DNA of 40,457 nucleotides, taken from contig JAEYOW010000049.1 of the NCBI GenBank assembly GCA_023411375.1, positions 1-40,457 on the forward strand, read 5' to 3'. Every line of letters starts with the position of its first letter. The first letter of the stretch is position 1. A program made the position numbers and the translations under genes. Origin of the DNA: Bacillota bacterium (GTDB lineage: Bacteria > Bacillota > Clostridia > Christensenellales > Aristaeellaceae). Positions 1 through 9,570 of this stretch are shown here, in pieces. Under the pieces are notes generated by a model. That model was not told where the DNA came from. It worked only from the letters and a program-made list of their open reading frames with translations, and did not search any database.

Positions 1-1875
<1,875 letters not shown>

Positions 1876-1956
1876 CGCCTTTCACCCATTACCGCCCGCT
1901 TTGCGGGCCGGGCGCTTCACGCGCTTAGATGTCTGTTGTGTGAAGGGTGCAAGTTT

Positions 1957-1984
1957 GCCGTGCGGCGGAAGGCCGCACGGCTTT
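1957..1984 (+). terminator. Possible intrinsic terminator after secA
   Basis: A perfect 10-bp GC-rich stem (GCCGTGCGGC at 1957-1966 with GCCGCACGGC at 1972-1981) encloses a 5-base loop and is followed only by TTTGTG. The stem is strong but the T-run is short, so termination may be partial. Confidence 0.5.
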
Positions 1985-2040
1985 GTGCCCGCCGGCCAAC
2001 AGGATTGGTTTTTTGCTGCGCGGTCAATATTGGGATTGTT

Positions 2041-2081
2041 AAGGGTACAGCCCTTGACCGGGGTGCGGGGCAGCGCTCCGC
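2041..2081. repeat. Two adjacent small hairpins in the secA-prfB spacer
   Basis: AAGGG/CCCTT (2041-2045 with 2051-2055) is followed by GCGGGGC/GCTCCGC (2065-2071 with 2075-2081, one G-T pair). The pair resembles degenerate intergenic hairpin elements common in GC-rich Clostridia, but no second copy is seen in this window. The spacer (1876-2119) otherwise holds no convincing gene. Confidence 0.35.
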
Positions 2082-2119
2082 CGTTTCCTATATTTCCATG
2101 GTAAGGAAGTGAATTTGGG

Positions 2120-3217
2120 ATGATTGATCAGGATCAAATTAAACAGGATTTAGGCCGTCTGCGGGAAAAAATCGACAAAGCGGGCGACGCGCTTCATTTG
2201 CCGCAGCTTGAGGAAGAGCTGACGGAACTCAAGGAGGAAATGAACGCGCCTGAGTTTTGGAACGATCTGGAGCGCTCCACTGCGGTCAACCGCAAGGTGA
2301 GCCAGATTGAGAACAAAATCGGGCATGTCGCCCGTCTCAGGGCCCGCGCGGACGATGTGGAAGCCATGCTTTCGCTGCTGGCCGAGGACGAGGACGAGGA
2401 TATTGCCGCCGAATGTGAAAGCGAGCTGGAGAAGCTTTCCGAGGACGCGGACGCGCTGGAACTGGAAACGCTGATGCGGGGCGATTACGACGGCTGCAAC
2501 GCCGTGCTTTCGCTGCATGCGGGCGCGGGCGGCACAGAGGCGCAGGACTGGACGCAGATGCTCTACCGCATGTATACCCGCTACTGCGAGCGACATGGCT
2601 TTAAAGTGACGGTAAACGACCTTCTGGACGGCGACGAGGCGGGCGTCAAGAGCGTTACCTTCCAGGTGGACGGCGAAAACGCCTATGGCTTCTTGCGCAG
2701 TGAAAAGGGCGTGCACCGCCTGGTACGCATCTCGCCGTTCGACTCCAACGCGCGCCGCCATACCTCTTTCAGCTCCCTGGACGTCGCGCCCATTCTTGAG
2801 GACGATCAGGACTTTGAGGTCAACATGGAGGAGGTTCGCATCGACACCTACCGCGCCGGCGGCGCGGGCGGCCAGCACGTCAACCGCACGGACAGCGCCG
2901 TGCGCATGACGCATATCCCCACCGGTGTTGTTGCCCAGTGCCAGAACGAGCGCAGCCAGGTGCAAAACCGAGAGGTCTGCCTTCGCATTTTGAAAAGCCG
3001 CCTTCTTGAGCTGCGCGAGCGCGAGAAGGAAGATCACATGGCCGACATCAAGGGCGAAATGAAGAAGATCGAGTGGGGCAGCCAGATTCGCAGCTATGTG
3101 TTCCAGCCCTACACCATGGTCAAGGACCACCGCACCAACTTTGAAAGCGGCAACGTGGACGATGTGATGGACGGCAACCTGGACGGCTTCATCACCGCTT
3201 ACCTGAAAATGCAGTAA
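2120..3217 (+). CDS. prfB: Peptide chain release factor 2 (RF2)
   Basis: RF2 reads UGA and UAA stop codons in the ribosomal A site and triggers peptide release. The 365-residue length is normal. The N-terminal coiled region contains the PEFWND signature (about residues 44-49). The stop-reading tripeptide SPF, specific to RF2, lies at about 204-206 in VRISPFDSNARRHTSF. The catalytic GGQ loop is at about 249-251 (RAGGAGGQHVNRTDSAVR). Unlike the E. coli and B. subtilis genes, there is no in-frame TGA near codon 25: where those have CTT TGA C, this gene reads GCG CTT CAT TTG. Autoregulatory +1 frameshifting is therefore absent, as in a minority of known prfB genes. It heads a probable operon with the Lit-like gene and tsaD. 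Confidence 0.97.
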   Translation: MIDQDQIKQDLGRLREKIDKAGDALHLPQLEEELTELKEEMNAPEFWNDLERSTAVNRKVSQIENKIGHVARLRARADDVEAMLSLLAEDEDEDIAAECESELEKLSEDADALELETLMRGDYDGCNAVLSLHAGAGGTEAQDWTQMLYRMYTRYCERHGFKVTVNDLLDGDEAGVKSVTFQVDGENAYGFLRSEKGVHRLVRISPFDSNARRHTSFSSLDVAPILEDDQDFEVNMEEVRIDTYRAGGAGGQHVNRTDSAVRMTHIPTGVVAQCQNERSQVQNREVCLRILKSRLLELREREKEDHMADIKGEMKKIEWGSQIRSYVFQPYTMVKDHRTNFESGNVDDVMDGNLDGFITAYLKMQ

Positions 3218-3286
3218 AGCGCGGTGTTCGCTTCTCTCTCCGTCCGCCCGCGCGTATACTCGCCTTAACTGGAAGGAGGGCTTCCC

Positions 3287-4156
3287 ATGGCCAAAGAAAA
3301 AAGCGTTTTTGAAAACCTGACCGGCAGCCTCCGGGATACGGTGGAGGAAAAGCTCGACCCCTCCAAGGTGTTCAGCGGGCGAAATTTGAAAAAAAAGCGC
3401 GGCGCGTTCTGGACGTGCCTGATCGCGGCGTTTTTACTGGTGCTGCTGGCCGCCGCGGGGGCTGTGTACCTGAACGCCGTTAAGGTTGACGCGTTTGAAA
3501 ACGCGCTCTTGGAGAATGTGGACTATCAGGGCTTGGGAACGGACGAGCTGAGCGTGCGCAGCTTCGCTCGCGAAACCATCTTTTACCTGACGGACGCGCA
3601 GGACAGCTGGAACCCGCAGATCGTCATCGGCGGCTTCCCTGCCAGCGGCTTTATTCCGCAGGGTTTTCGCGACCACATGGCGACCGTCAAGGGATGGGTA
3701 TCCTCCGCGACGGCATTATTTCTCGGAGGCGCGGCGATTGTGCTGCTTCTGCTGGGCCGGGCGCTGACGGGCTCGCGCGGCAGAAAAAGCGGCTTTTCGC
3801 TGGGCGGCTATTACTTGGGCGCATGCGTGCCGCTTTTGCTGATTGCCGGGGTCGGCCTTTGGGCCTACGCCGATTTCAACAGCATGTGGGGGCTTTTGCA
3901 CAGGGTGTTTATTCCGGACGGTATTTTCGACGCCGGTGAATTGGTCATGCAGCTTTTTCCCGAATCGCTCTTTGCCGCCTACCTTCCCCCCATCGTCAAA
4001 ACGTTCCTGATTTTTGTCGCCGGCATTCTGGCTTTGCCGCTGATTCTGGCGCCCGTAAGCGCATTGGCCGCAAGGTCGAAGATCGGCAACCGCAGCGGCG
4101 GCTCGTCCGGCGCACGCAAAACTCCTACCAAAAAATCTTCCACAGCAAACAGATAA
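3287..4156 (+). CDS. Lit-like / DUF1461 (TIGR01906) integral membrane protein
   Basis: A 289-residue protein with four predicted membrane segments (about residues 41-64, 137-159, 171-196 and 237-261) and basic, cytoplasmic-looking ends. It fits the DUF1461/TIGR01906 family, whose studied member Lit moves an acyl chain within lipoproteins to make the lyso form. Two features match from memory: a histidine in FRDHMATVK (His130) before the second segment, and a second in LLHRVFIPDG (His205) followed by LFPESLF. The 75-residue spacing is close to that of the two catalytic histidines reported for Lit. A good ribosome site (GGAAGGAGG) precedes the ATG. It lies 69 bp after prfB and 9 bp before tsaD, which suggests co-transcription but gives no functional clue. 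The family call is fairly safe; transacylase activity is inferred. Confidence 0.72.
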   Translation: MAKEKSVFENLTGSLRDTVEEKLDPSKVFSGRNLKKKRGAFWTCLIAAFLLVLLAAAGAVYLNAVKVDAFENALLENVDYQGLGTDELSVRSFARETIFYLTDAQDSWNPQIVIGGFPASGFIPQGFRDHMATVKGWVSSATALFLGGAAIVLLLLGRALTGSRGRKSGFSLGGYYLGACVPLLLIAGVGLWAYADFNSMWGLLHRVFIPDGIFDAGELVMQLFPESLFAAYLPPIVKTFLIFVAGILALPLILAPVSALAARSKIGNRSGGSSGARKTPTKKSSTANR

Positions 4157-4165
4157 GGAAACCGC

Positions 4166-5224
4166 ATGAATACCCAGCAAGAGATGAAGGAAAAGCTGGA
4201 AGCCTTGCAAGGAAAGGCTTCCGTTCGTATTCTCGCCATGGAATCCAGCTGCGACGAGACAGCCGCGGCCATTGTTGAAAACGGGCGCAAGCTCGTTAGC
4301 AGCGTCATTTTTTCACAGGTGGACACCCATGCCCTCTACGGCGGCGTGGTGCCGGAAATCGCCAGCCGCGCGCATGTTGACGCGTGCGACCGCGTTGTCG
4401 ACCAGGCGCTTCGCGAGGCAGGCATGGATTTTGCCGACATCGACGCGCTTGCCGTCACCTTCGGCCCCGGGCTGGTCGGCGCGCTGCTGACAGGCGTCAA
4501 CTGCATGAAGGGCCTCAGCTATACCACACGCCTGCCTCTGATTCCCGTCAACCACATCGAGGGGCATGTCAGCGCCAACTTTTTAACCACGCCCGATTTG
4601 GAGCCGCCCTTTATCTGCCTGGTGGCGAGCGGCGGGCACAGCCACATTGTACGGGTTAACCGTTACGGCGACTATACGCTGCTGGGCCAGACCGTGGACG
4701 ACGCGGCGGGCGAGGCGTTTGACAAGGCCGCCCGCGTGCTGGGCCTCAACTATCCCGGCGGGCCGTTATTAAGCAGGCTGGCCGAGGGCGGCGACGATAC
4801 CTGCCTGGCCCTTCCGCGTCCCCACCCGGAGGGCAGGTATGATTTCAGCTTTTCCGGACTGAAAACCGCTTTTCTTAACGCCTGCCACAAGATGGAGCAA
4901 AAGGGCGAGGCGCTTCCCCGCGCCGACCTGGCCGCCTCCTTTGAGCGAGCGGTGGTGGATACGCTTTGCGAGAAGGCCGTTCTCGCCCTGGAGGAAAGCG
5001 GGTTATCGACCCTGTGCCTGGCGGGCGGCGTGAGCGCGAACAGGCGCTTGCGCGAGCAGACGGCGCGGCTGGCGAAGTCGCGCGGCTTCCGGCTGTGCAT
5101 GCCGCAGCTTTGGCTATGCACGGACAACGCCGCCATGATCGGCTCGGCGGCGTATTACCGGCTTCAAAAGGGCGCGCTGGCGGCGCTTTCGCTAAATGCG
5201 GTTCCGTCGCTGGGGCTGGTGTAA
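4166..5224 (+). CDS. tsaD: tRNA N6-adenosine threonylcarbamoyltransferase TsaD
   Basis: TsaD transfers the threonylcarbamoyl group to A37 of ANN-reading tRNAs, working with TsaB and TsaE. The chain shows the ASKHA-fold start ILAMESSCDETAAAIV (about residues 22-37), the metal-binding pair in NHIEGH (His130 and His134), the SGGHSH loop, and the C-terminal CTDNAAMIGSAAY with the third metal ligand. Its 352 residues include about 15 extra N-terminal residues before the family's usual start. The chosen ATG has an AAGGA site eight bases upstream and follows the Lit-like gene by 9 bp. A terminator at 5255-5299 closes the operon. TsaB and TsaE are not in the window. Confidence 0.97.
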   Translation: MNTQQEMKEKLEALQGKASVRILAMESSCDETAAAIVENGRKLVSSVIFSQVDTHALYGGVVPEIASRAHVDACDRVVDQALREAGMDFADIDALAVTFGPGLVGALLTGVNCMKGLSYTTRLPLIPVNHIEGHVSANFLTTPDLEPPFICLVASGGHSHIVRVNRYGDYTLLGQTVDDAAGEAFDKAARVLGLNYPGGPLLSRLAEGGDDTCLALPRPHPEGRYDFSFSGLKTAFLNACHKMEQKGEALPRADLAASFERAVVDTLCEKAVLALEESGLSTLCLAGGVSANRRLREQTARLAKSRGFRLCMPQLWLCTDNAAMIGSAAYYRLQKGALAALSLNAVPSLGLV

Positions 5225-5254
5225 ATTCGTAAAAGACGTATAAAATGAACTCTT

Positions 5255-5299
5255 AAGCTGAATCCGATATGCATGATCATATTAGGATTCAGCTTTTTG
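5255..5299 (+). terminator. Intrinsic terminator after tsaD
   Basis: AAGCTGAATCC (5255-5265) pairs with GGATTCAGCTT (5285-5295). The loop itself can form ATATG/CATAT, and the stem runs into TTTTTGTTTG. This is a clear rho-independent terminator. Confidence 0.85.
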
Positions 5300-5318
5300 T
5301 TTGCCCGCATTCCGCCAG

Positions 5319-5477
5319 TCAGTTTTCTATCTCACGAACAATGATGATGAAACGAGAATCATTTAATGTGGTAATTCTCATTTGATCGCATGCATCATCC
5401 AGTGAGATATCCTTAATTAGAGCATCATTTTCATTTAACAAATCAAATAGGTAATCCTTTAATAAATCCATGCTCAC
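5319..5477 (-). CDS. Small protein of unknown function (52 codons, GTG start)
   Basis: The frame is open far upstream, but the strand carries a near-consensus promoter (5515-5543) whose transcript starts inside that longer frame. The first good start after it is GTG at 5477, eight bases after a GAGGGGG ribosome site; an ATG lies two codons later. The product is about 52 residues, acidic and amphipathic, with a hydrophobic C-terminal strand (SRFIIIVREIEN). It has no signal peptide and no motif I recognise. The DNA is clearly AT-richer than its surroundings. The gene is divergent from the XRE regulator at 5591 with only 113 bp between the starts, so the two could be a regulated pair. A toxin-antitoxin role is possible but unsupported. 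Confidence 0.6.
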   Translation of the reverse strand: MSMDLLKDYLFDLLNENDALIKDISLDDACDQMRITTLNDSRFIIIVREIEN

Positions 5478-5514
5478 ATTAAATTCCCCCTCATATTTTT
5501 TCTTCTTTACGCAC

Positions 5515-5543
5515 ATTATAACACAAAACGTCCCATCAGGCAA
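5515..5543 (-). promoter_or_regulatory. Sigma-A promoter for the 52-codon gene
   Basis: On the minus strand, TTGCCT (5538-5543), a 17-bp spacer and TATAAT (5515-5520) form a near-consensus promoter. The transcript starts about 30 bases upstream of the GTG start. Confidence 0.75.
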
Positions 5544-5590
5544 CTTTTTGTCCTCCTTCTTTACTACTATGAGCAGAAGGGGGTGACACA

Positions 5591-5860
5591 ATGGCTGGAG
5601 AGGAGCGCTTGATCCAAACGAAACACACAAATATCCTTGGGGCAAATATTCGGCGCATCCGAAAAGCGAAGAATCTTAAAGCCGTTGATGTGCTCGCCTA
5701 TCTGCAACTTGAAGGAATTGAAATTTCATCATCATCCTATACCAAGATTGAAAAGGGTACAAACAACCCTACTGTTGAATTTATCATCGCGGTAAAAAAC
5801 TATTTTGAATGCGAATATGACGAACTTTTTAGACAGGCAAATAGCGCGGCGAATCTCTGA
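5591..5860 (+). CDS. XRE-family helix-turn-helix regulator
   Basis: An 89-residue DNA-binding protein made almost wholly of one Cro/C1-type HTH domain (about residues 13-80): NILGANIRRIRKAKNL, then a recognition region with SSSSYTKIEKGTNNPTVEF, then helices ending in YFECEYDELF. There is no effector or second domain. The ATG follows an AGAAGGGGGTG ribosome site. It lies divergent to a 52-codon gene in a short AT-rich block between two GC-rich operons, which suggests a small acquired module or phage/element remnant. It probably controls the shared divergent promoter region; its own promoter is weak and I could not assign it. Confidence 0.85.
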   Translation: MAGEERLIQTKHTNILGANIRRIRKAKNLKAVDVLAYLQLEGIEISSSSYTKIEKGTNNPTVEFIIAVKNYFECEYDELFRQANSAANL

Positions 5861-5927
5861 TGCAACAGGCATGAAAACGAAACTCCATGGGCATAATGCT
5901 TCTATCACGGCATAAAGGAGCGCGCCC

Positions 5928-6503
5928 ATGAGCAATAAAAACGCCGAACAAAACCCCTTCAGGAGGAATACCGTCCTGCTCTTGCTGAGCGCGGCGGTGC
6001 TTTTGGTAATCGCAGCGGTTACGCTGCTGCTGCCGGGCCGCGGCGCGGCCCCTGGTGAAAGCGAAATTACAGCCCAGGCTGTGGACGCGGCCGAGGGCGC
6101 GCGCGTAGCGGAGGGCTGCGAGCTTTTGCAAACCCTTTCTTATACGCGTTGCGAGCATGTGGTCACCCGCCGCGTCACCGCGCCGGCCGAGCTGTACGGC
6201 AAAACCCTCAAGGAGGTTGAGCCCCTCTACGAGGAATGGCAGATCACCGAATTTTCACCCAAGCTGATCAAGATGGAGCAGAAGCCGGATATCTACTGCC
6301 CGGATCACATGGTGCTGATGCCCGACGGCGCGGGCGTGTTGTGCGTGTTTCAAAACAAGTACGGCGACGCGCTCGCCCTGGTAAGCGAGCTGGACCTGGA
6401 GCTGAGCTCGCTGCCTGCCGCCATCCAGGAGGAGCTTCGGGTGGGCATCGGCTTTTCCACTCTCGCGGAGCTGGAGGAGTGGCTGGAAAGCGTGGAGTCG
6501 TAA
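5928..6503 (+). CDS. BofC-like membrane-anchored protein
   Basis: A 191-residue protein with a short basic start, one membrane anchor (about residues 14-35) and an extracytoplasmic part. The latter runs YTRCEHVVTRRVTAPAELYG, then the GKTLKEVEPLYEEWQI segment, then a C-terminal module beginning near DIYCPDHMVLMPDG. This layout recalls BofC, the forespore regulator of the SpoIVB protease, and many clostridial proteins are annotated as having a BofC C-terminal domain. The match is from memory and not strong. An AAAGGAG site precedes the ATG. The stop lies 3 bp before the DUF421 gene, so the three genes 5928-7612 are one operon. Expression in sporulation is an inference from this context. Confidence 0.6.
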   Translation: MSNKNAEQNPFRRNTVLLLLSAAVLLVIAAVTLLLPGRGAAPGESEITAQAVDAAEGARVAEGCELLQTLSYTRCEHVVTRRVTAPAELYGKTLKEVEPLYEEWQITEFSPKLIKMEQKPDIYCPDHMVLMPDGAGVLCVFQNKYGDALALVSELDLELSSLPAAIQEELRVGIGFSTLAELEEWLESVES

Positions 6504-6506
6504 GCC

Positions 6507-7229
6507 ATGCTGACCGTACTCATCCGCAGCCTGATTCTGGTATGCTTCGCAGTGCTCGCCATTCGTCTGATGGGCAAGCGTCAGGTGGGCCAGCTTCAGC
6601 CGTTTGAGCTTGTCATCGCCATCATGATCGCGGATCTTGCCGCCACGCCTATGGAAAGCCTGGACACGCCGCTGTGGCGCGGCATCATTCCCATGCTGGC
6701 GCTGATCATCCTCCATCAATTTTTCACGCTGCTCTCTCTCAAAAGCCAGCGAATGCGCGCTTTTTTCAGCGGAACGCCCACCGTGATCATCCACAACGGC
6801 CAAATCGACTATAAGGCGCTTGAAAAGCTCTGCTTTAACCTTAACGACCTTTTGGAGGAGCTGCGCACCGGCGGCGTGCTAAGCCCGACGGACGTCGGCA
6901 CCGCCATTATGGAAACCAGCGGCAAGCTCAGCGTATTTCCTGTATCCCAGCAGCGCCCCGTCAGCCCGCGCGATTTAAAGATCGATACGGGCTATGAGGG
7001 CATCCCCCTTACGCTGGTGATGGACGGCAAGCTGGAGCCCAAAAACCTTCCGCTGTGCGGCAGGGACGAAACCTGGCTGCGGGGACGGCTCAAAAAGCTG
7101 GGCTATGACAGCTATTCCAAGGTGCTGCTTTGCTACCTTGACACCGACGGCCTGATGACCGTGCACGGCTTTGGCGACAAGCCGCCCGAGCGCGAACAGG
7201 TTATCGAACCCGGCGAGGTGATCTGGTAA
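6507..7229 (+). CDS. DUF421 / YetF-family membrane protein
   Basis: A 240-residue protein with two or three N-terminal membrane segments (about residues 4-22, 36-50 and 57-77) that contain the family signature GKRQVGQLQPFELVIAI, then PTVIIHNGQIDYKALE and the rest of the soluble double DUF421 domain. In Bacilli, members of this family (YetF, YrbG, YkjA and relatives) are implicated in spore or membrane functions, but their biochemistry is not settled. It sits between the BofC-like gene and a DUF4363 gene, overlapping the latter by one base (TAATG). DUF421-DUF4363 neighbourhood is recurrent in Clostridia. Confidence 0.9.
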   Translation: MLTVLIRSLILVCFAVLAIRLMGKRQVGQLQPFELVIAIMIADLAATPMESLDTPLWRGIIPMLALIILHQFFTLLSLKSQRMRAFFSGTPTVIIHNGQIDYKALEKLCFNLNDLLEELRTGGVLSPTDVGTAIMETSGKLSVFPVSQQRPVSPRDLKIDTGYEGIPLTLVMDGKLEPKNLPLCGRDETWLRGRLKKLGYDSYSKVLLCYLDTDGLMTVHGFGDKPPEREQVIEPGEVIW

Positions 7230-7612
7230 TGCGCCGGGCGATTACGTTGATTATCGTGCTCTCCGTCATCGGGTTTGGCACAAGCGTTTGGGTGGATATA
7301 ACCCAGCGCAACACCGCCAGGGAGTACCTGGACGGTCTGGGCATTGTGCGCGAGGCCGTTCAGCAGGGACGCATGGATGACGCGTCAAACGAGCAGGCCT
7401 ATCTGCACGCCAAATGGCAGCATGATTCCACCTGGCTCAACTGCATCACCAGCCACCACCATACGCGGGCCGTCAACACCGCCATGACGGAGCTTGCGAC
7501 GGCCTTTGAAAACGACTGGACGGACGAGGCCCTGCGCGCGCTTGACAAGGCGGTGGACGCGCTGGGAGATATCGAGGGCAGCGATTTTGCCAAGCTGGAA
7601 AACGTGCTGTAA
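7229..7612 (+). CDS. DUF4363 family protein
   Basis: A 127-residue protein with an N-terminal membrane anchor or uncleaved signal (about residues 4-22) and a helical extracytoplasmic domain rich in Trp, His and Asp (KWQHDSTWLNCITSHHHTR). It fits DUF4363, a family usually found immediately after a DUF421 gene, as here, where start and stop share a base. No catalytic motif is evident. It is the last gene of the operon and is followed by a strong hairpin at 7645-7676. Confidence 0.8.
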   Translation: MRRAITLIIVLSVIGFGTSVWVDITQRNTAREYLDGLGIVREAVQQGRMDDASNEQAYLHAKWQHDSTWLNCITSHHHTRAVNTAMTELATAFENDWTDEALRALDKAVDALGDIEGSDFAKLENVL

Positions 7613-7644
7613 GCGTATGGCGGTTAACGCCACACTACAAATAA

Positions 7645-7676
7645 GGCGCCGGGGAGCACGCATGCTCCCCGGCGCC
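7645..7676. terminator. Strong hairpin between convergent genes (bidirectional terminator)
   Basis: GGCGCCGGGGAGC (7645-7657) pairs perfectly with GCTCCCCGGCGCC (7664-7676) around a 6-base loop. No T-run follows on the plus strand; on the minus strand the stem is followed by TTATTTG. It lies between the DUF4363 gene and the convergent Na/Pi cotransporter gene. Confidence 0.7.
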
Positions 7677-7722
7677 GACGCCTGCTAACGCAGATGGTTC
7701 AAAGTGATTTTTACCGGTCATA

Positions 7723-9360
7723 TTACCACAGCAGCCTGCCCGCGTCGTCTCCCCTGTCCACGGAGGAGGCGAGGTTGTCCGCATGGTCTGCGATACGTTC
7801 CAGATTATTGAGCATATCCAGATACAGCATGCCGTTTTTCGGCGTGCATTTTTTGTTCTTCACGCGCTCCACATGATGGTCCGCAAGCGCCTCGCTCATC
7901 TTGTCCACCTGGCTTTCCAGCTCGATCACCTCGCCGATAATCTCCACATCGGCAATCTGCCTCTGAACGATATGGATGCTCTTTTCAAGCATCGTCGTCA
8001 CTATGCCGGAAAGCTCCTCGATCTCGTGCTCAGCCTTGCCCGAAAAGCGGATTTTCTCCTTTTTGCGTGCCGAGCCGATTTCCACAATGTTCATGCTGTG
8101 GTCGCCGATGCGCTCCAGGTCGTTGACCACATGAAAGAGCGAGCCCACAAGATGGATATCGCCCTGCCCCAGATGAAGGCCCTTCATCTCAATCAGGTTT
8201 TGGGTAATCTCGGCGTTCAGGTAGTCGATCACCTGCTCGCGGTTATCAAAATCCTCCAATGTTAAATCCTTGGGCGTAAAGTAATACTGCATGGCAAACT
8301 GGAAGTTTGTCATCACAATATCCGCCATGCGCTGAACCTCGCGGAACAGCTGCTGCGCCGCGATGGGCGGCGTGGAAAACAGGCGCGCGTCAAAATATTG
8401 CAGCCGCATGGGCTCCACCTGCTTGTCCTCCCCACGCACCACCAGGTACGCGAGTTTTTCCAGCAGGCCGGATAGCGGCAACAGCACCAGCGTCGTGGTC
8501 ACGTTAAAGATGATGTGCGCGACGGCAATTTGCAGCCGCAGGTTATCGCCCGCAATGGCCCGTACCCATTCGGAAAGCGGCAGGAATACCGCGATCAGTA
8601 CAAAAATCAGCGTACCAATGACGTTAAACAGCAGGTGAACCACCGCCGCCCGCTTGGCCGTGCGGTTCGCGCCCACGCTTGCCAGCATGGCCGTCACGCA
8701 GGTGCCGATATTTTGCCCAAACAGGATAAACAGGGAGGCCTGAAGGCTGATCGCGCCCGTGCCCGCCAGCGCCTGCAAAATACCCACGCTGGCCGAGCTG
8801 CTCTGCAAAAGCGCCGTGATGCCCGCGCCCACAAGCACGCCCACGATGGGGTTTGCGGCGATTTGCATCATATCCCGGAAGCCCTGCCAGTCTCTAAGCG
8901 GTTCCATGGCGGCGGTCATGGTATCCATACCCACAAACAGCACGCCCAGGCCCATCATAATCTGCCCGAAAAGCTTGAAGCTGGAACGATTGCCCGCAAG
9001 CTGGCAAATCGCGCCCACGGCGGCGAAGATCATGCCGAAGTTGAGCTTGACCGAAAGCATTAATGAAGTGACCGTGGTGCCGATGTTGGCGCCCATAATC
9101 ACCCCGACAGCCTTGCCAAGCGGCAGCAGCCCGGCGTTAACAAAACCGACCACCATCACCGTGGTGGCGCTGCTGGACTGGATAACGCCCGTCACCAGCG
9201 CGCCCACCAGCACGGCCAGCAGCTTGTTTCGGGTAAGCACCTCCAAGAGGCGCTTCATCCTGCGGCCAGCAGCCTGCTCCAGACCCTCGCCCATGGCCTT
9301 GATGCCGAATAAAAACAGCCCAAGGCCCCCCAGCAATGTAAACAACGTCATCGTATTCAT
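7723..9360 (-). CDS. Na+/phosphate cotransporter family protein with C-terminal PhoU domain
   Basis: A 545-residue inner-membrane protein. Two repeats of the Na/Pi-cotransporter motif are visible, IQSSSATTVMV (about residues 60-70) and LQSSSASVGIL (185-195), within eight or so membrane helices. They are followed by a cytoplasmic PhoU-like helical domain with two metal-site motifs, NDLERIGDHSMNI and NNLERIADHADNL. By family it moves phosphate with sodium, and the PhoU part may regulate it. The frame extends 19 codons upstream, but the ATG at 9360 follows a perfect AGGAGG with 7 bases of spacing and begins the conserved MNTMTLFTLLGGLGLFLFG. It is transcribed alone from the promoter at 9432-9460. 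Confidence 0.93.
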   Translation of the reverse strand: MNTMTLFTLLGGLGLFLFGIKAMGEGLEQAAGRRMKRLLEVLTRNKLLAVLVGALVTGVIQSSSATTVMVVGFVNAGLLPLGKAVGVIMGANIGTTVTSLMLSVKLNFGMIFAAVGAICQLAGNRSSFKLFGQIMMGLGVLFVGMDTMTAAMEPLRDWQGFRDMMQIAANPIVGVLVGAGITALLQSSSASVGILQALAGTGAISLQASLFILFGQNIGTCVTAMLASVGANRTAKRAAVVHLLFNVIGTLIFVLIAVFLPLSEWVRAIAGDNLRLQIAVAHIIFNVTTTLVLLPLSGLLEKLAYLVVRGEDKQVEPMRLQYFDARLFSTPPIAAQQLFREVQRMADIVMTNFQFAMQYYFTPKDLTLEDFDNREQVIDYLNAEITQNLIEMKGLHLGQGDIHLVGSLFHVVNDLERIGDHSMNIVEIGSARKKEKIRFSGKAEHEIEELSGIVTTMLEKSIHIVQRQIADVEIIGEVIELESQVDKMSEALADHHVERVKNKKCTPKNGMLYLDMLNNLERIADHADNLASSVDRGDDAGRLLW

Positions 9361-9431
9361 GCGCAATCCTCCTGTGCATGCGGCGCGCTTCTCATGCGCA
9401 ACCCTATTCTCACCCAATTTACGCCGATGAT

Positions 9432-9460
9432 ATCATAGCATAGTGCTCAACCATTGTAAA
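9432..9460 (-). promoter_or_regulatory. Promoter of the Na/Pi cotransporter gene
   Basis: On the minus strand, TTTACA (9455-9460), a 17-bp spacer and TATGAT (9432-9437) lie about 70 bases upstream of the start codon. Confidence 0.75.
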
Positions 9461-9535
9461 CCCTGGGCATCCCGGCCGGTTACATCCTATAGGGCGTACA
9501 TTATACTCTGTGCAGCAGATATACAGAAAATTCGC

Positions 9536-9564
9536 TTGTTTTTTTTCACAACTAGGGCTATAAT
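9536..9564 (+). promoter_or_regulatory. Promoter of the structured leader RNA and zinc-ribbon gene
   Basis: TTGTTT (9536-9541), a 17-bp spacer and a perfect TATAAT (9559-9564). Transcription should begin near 9571, exactly where the closing stem of the leader RNA starts. About 237 untranslated bases then precede the next gene. Confidence 0.8.
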
Positions 9565-9570
9565 GTGTTC

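Noticed and set aside
1901..2104. A 67-codon frame between secA and prfB
   Set aside because: It runs through three hairpins, has no ribosome site and its product is Cys/Gly/Pro-rich without pattern.
5478..5645. N-terminal extension of the small minus-strand gene to 108 codons
   Set aside because: It would have to be read from upstream of a consensus promoter and lacks a ribosome site; the GTG at 5477 has a perfect one.
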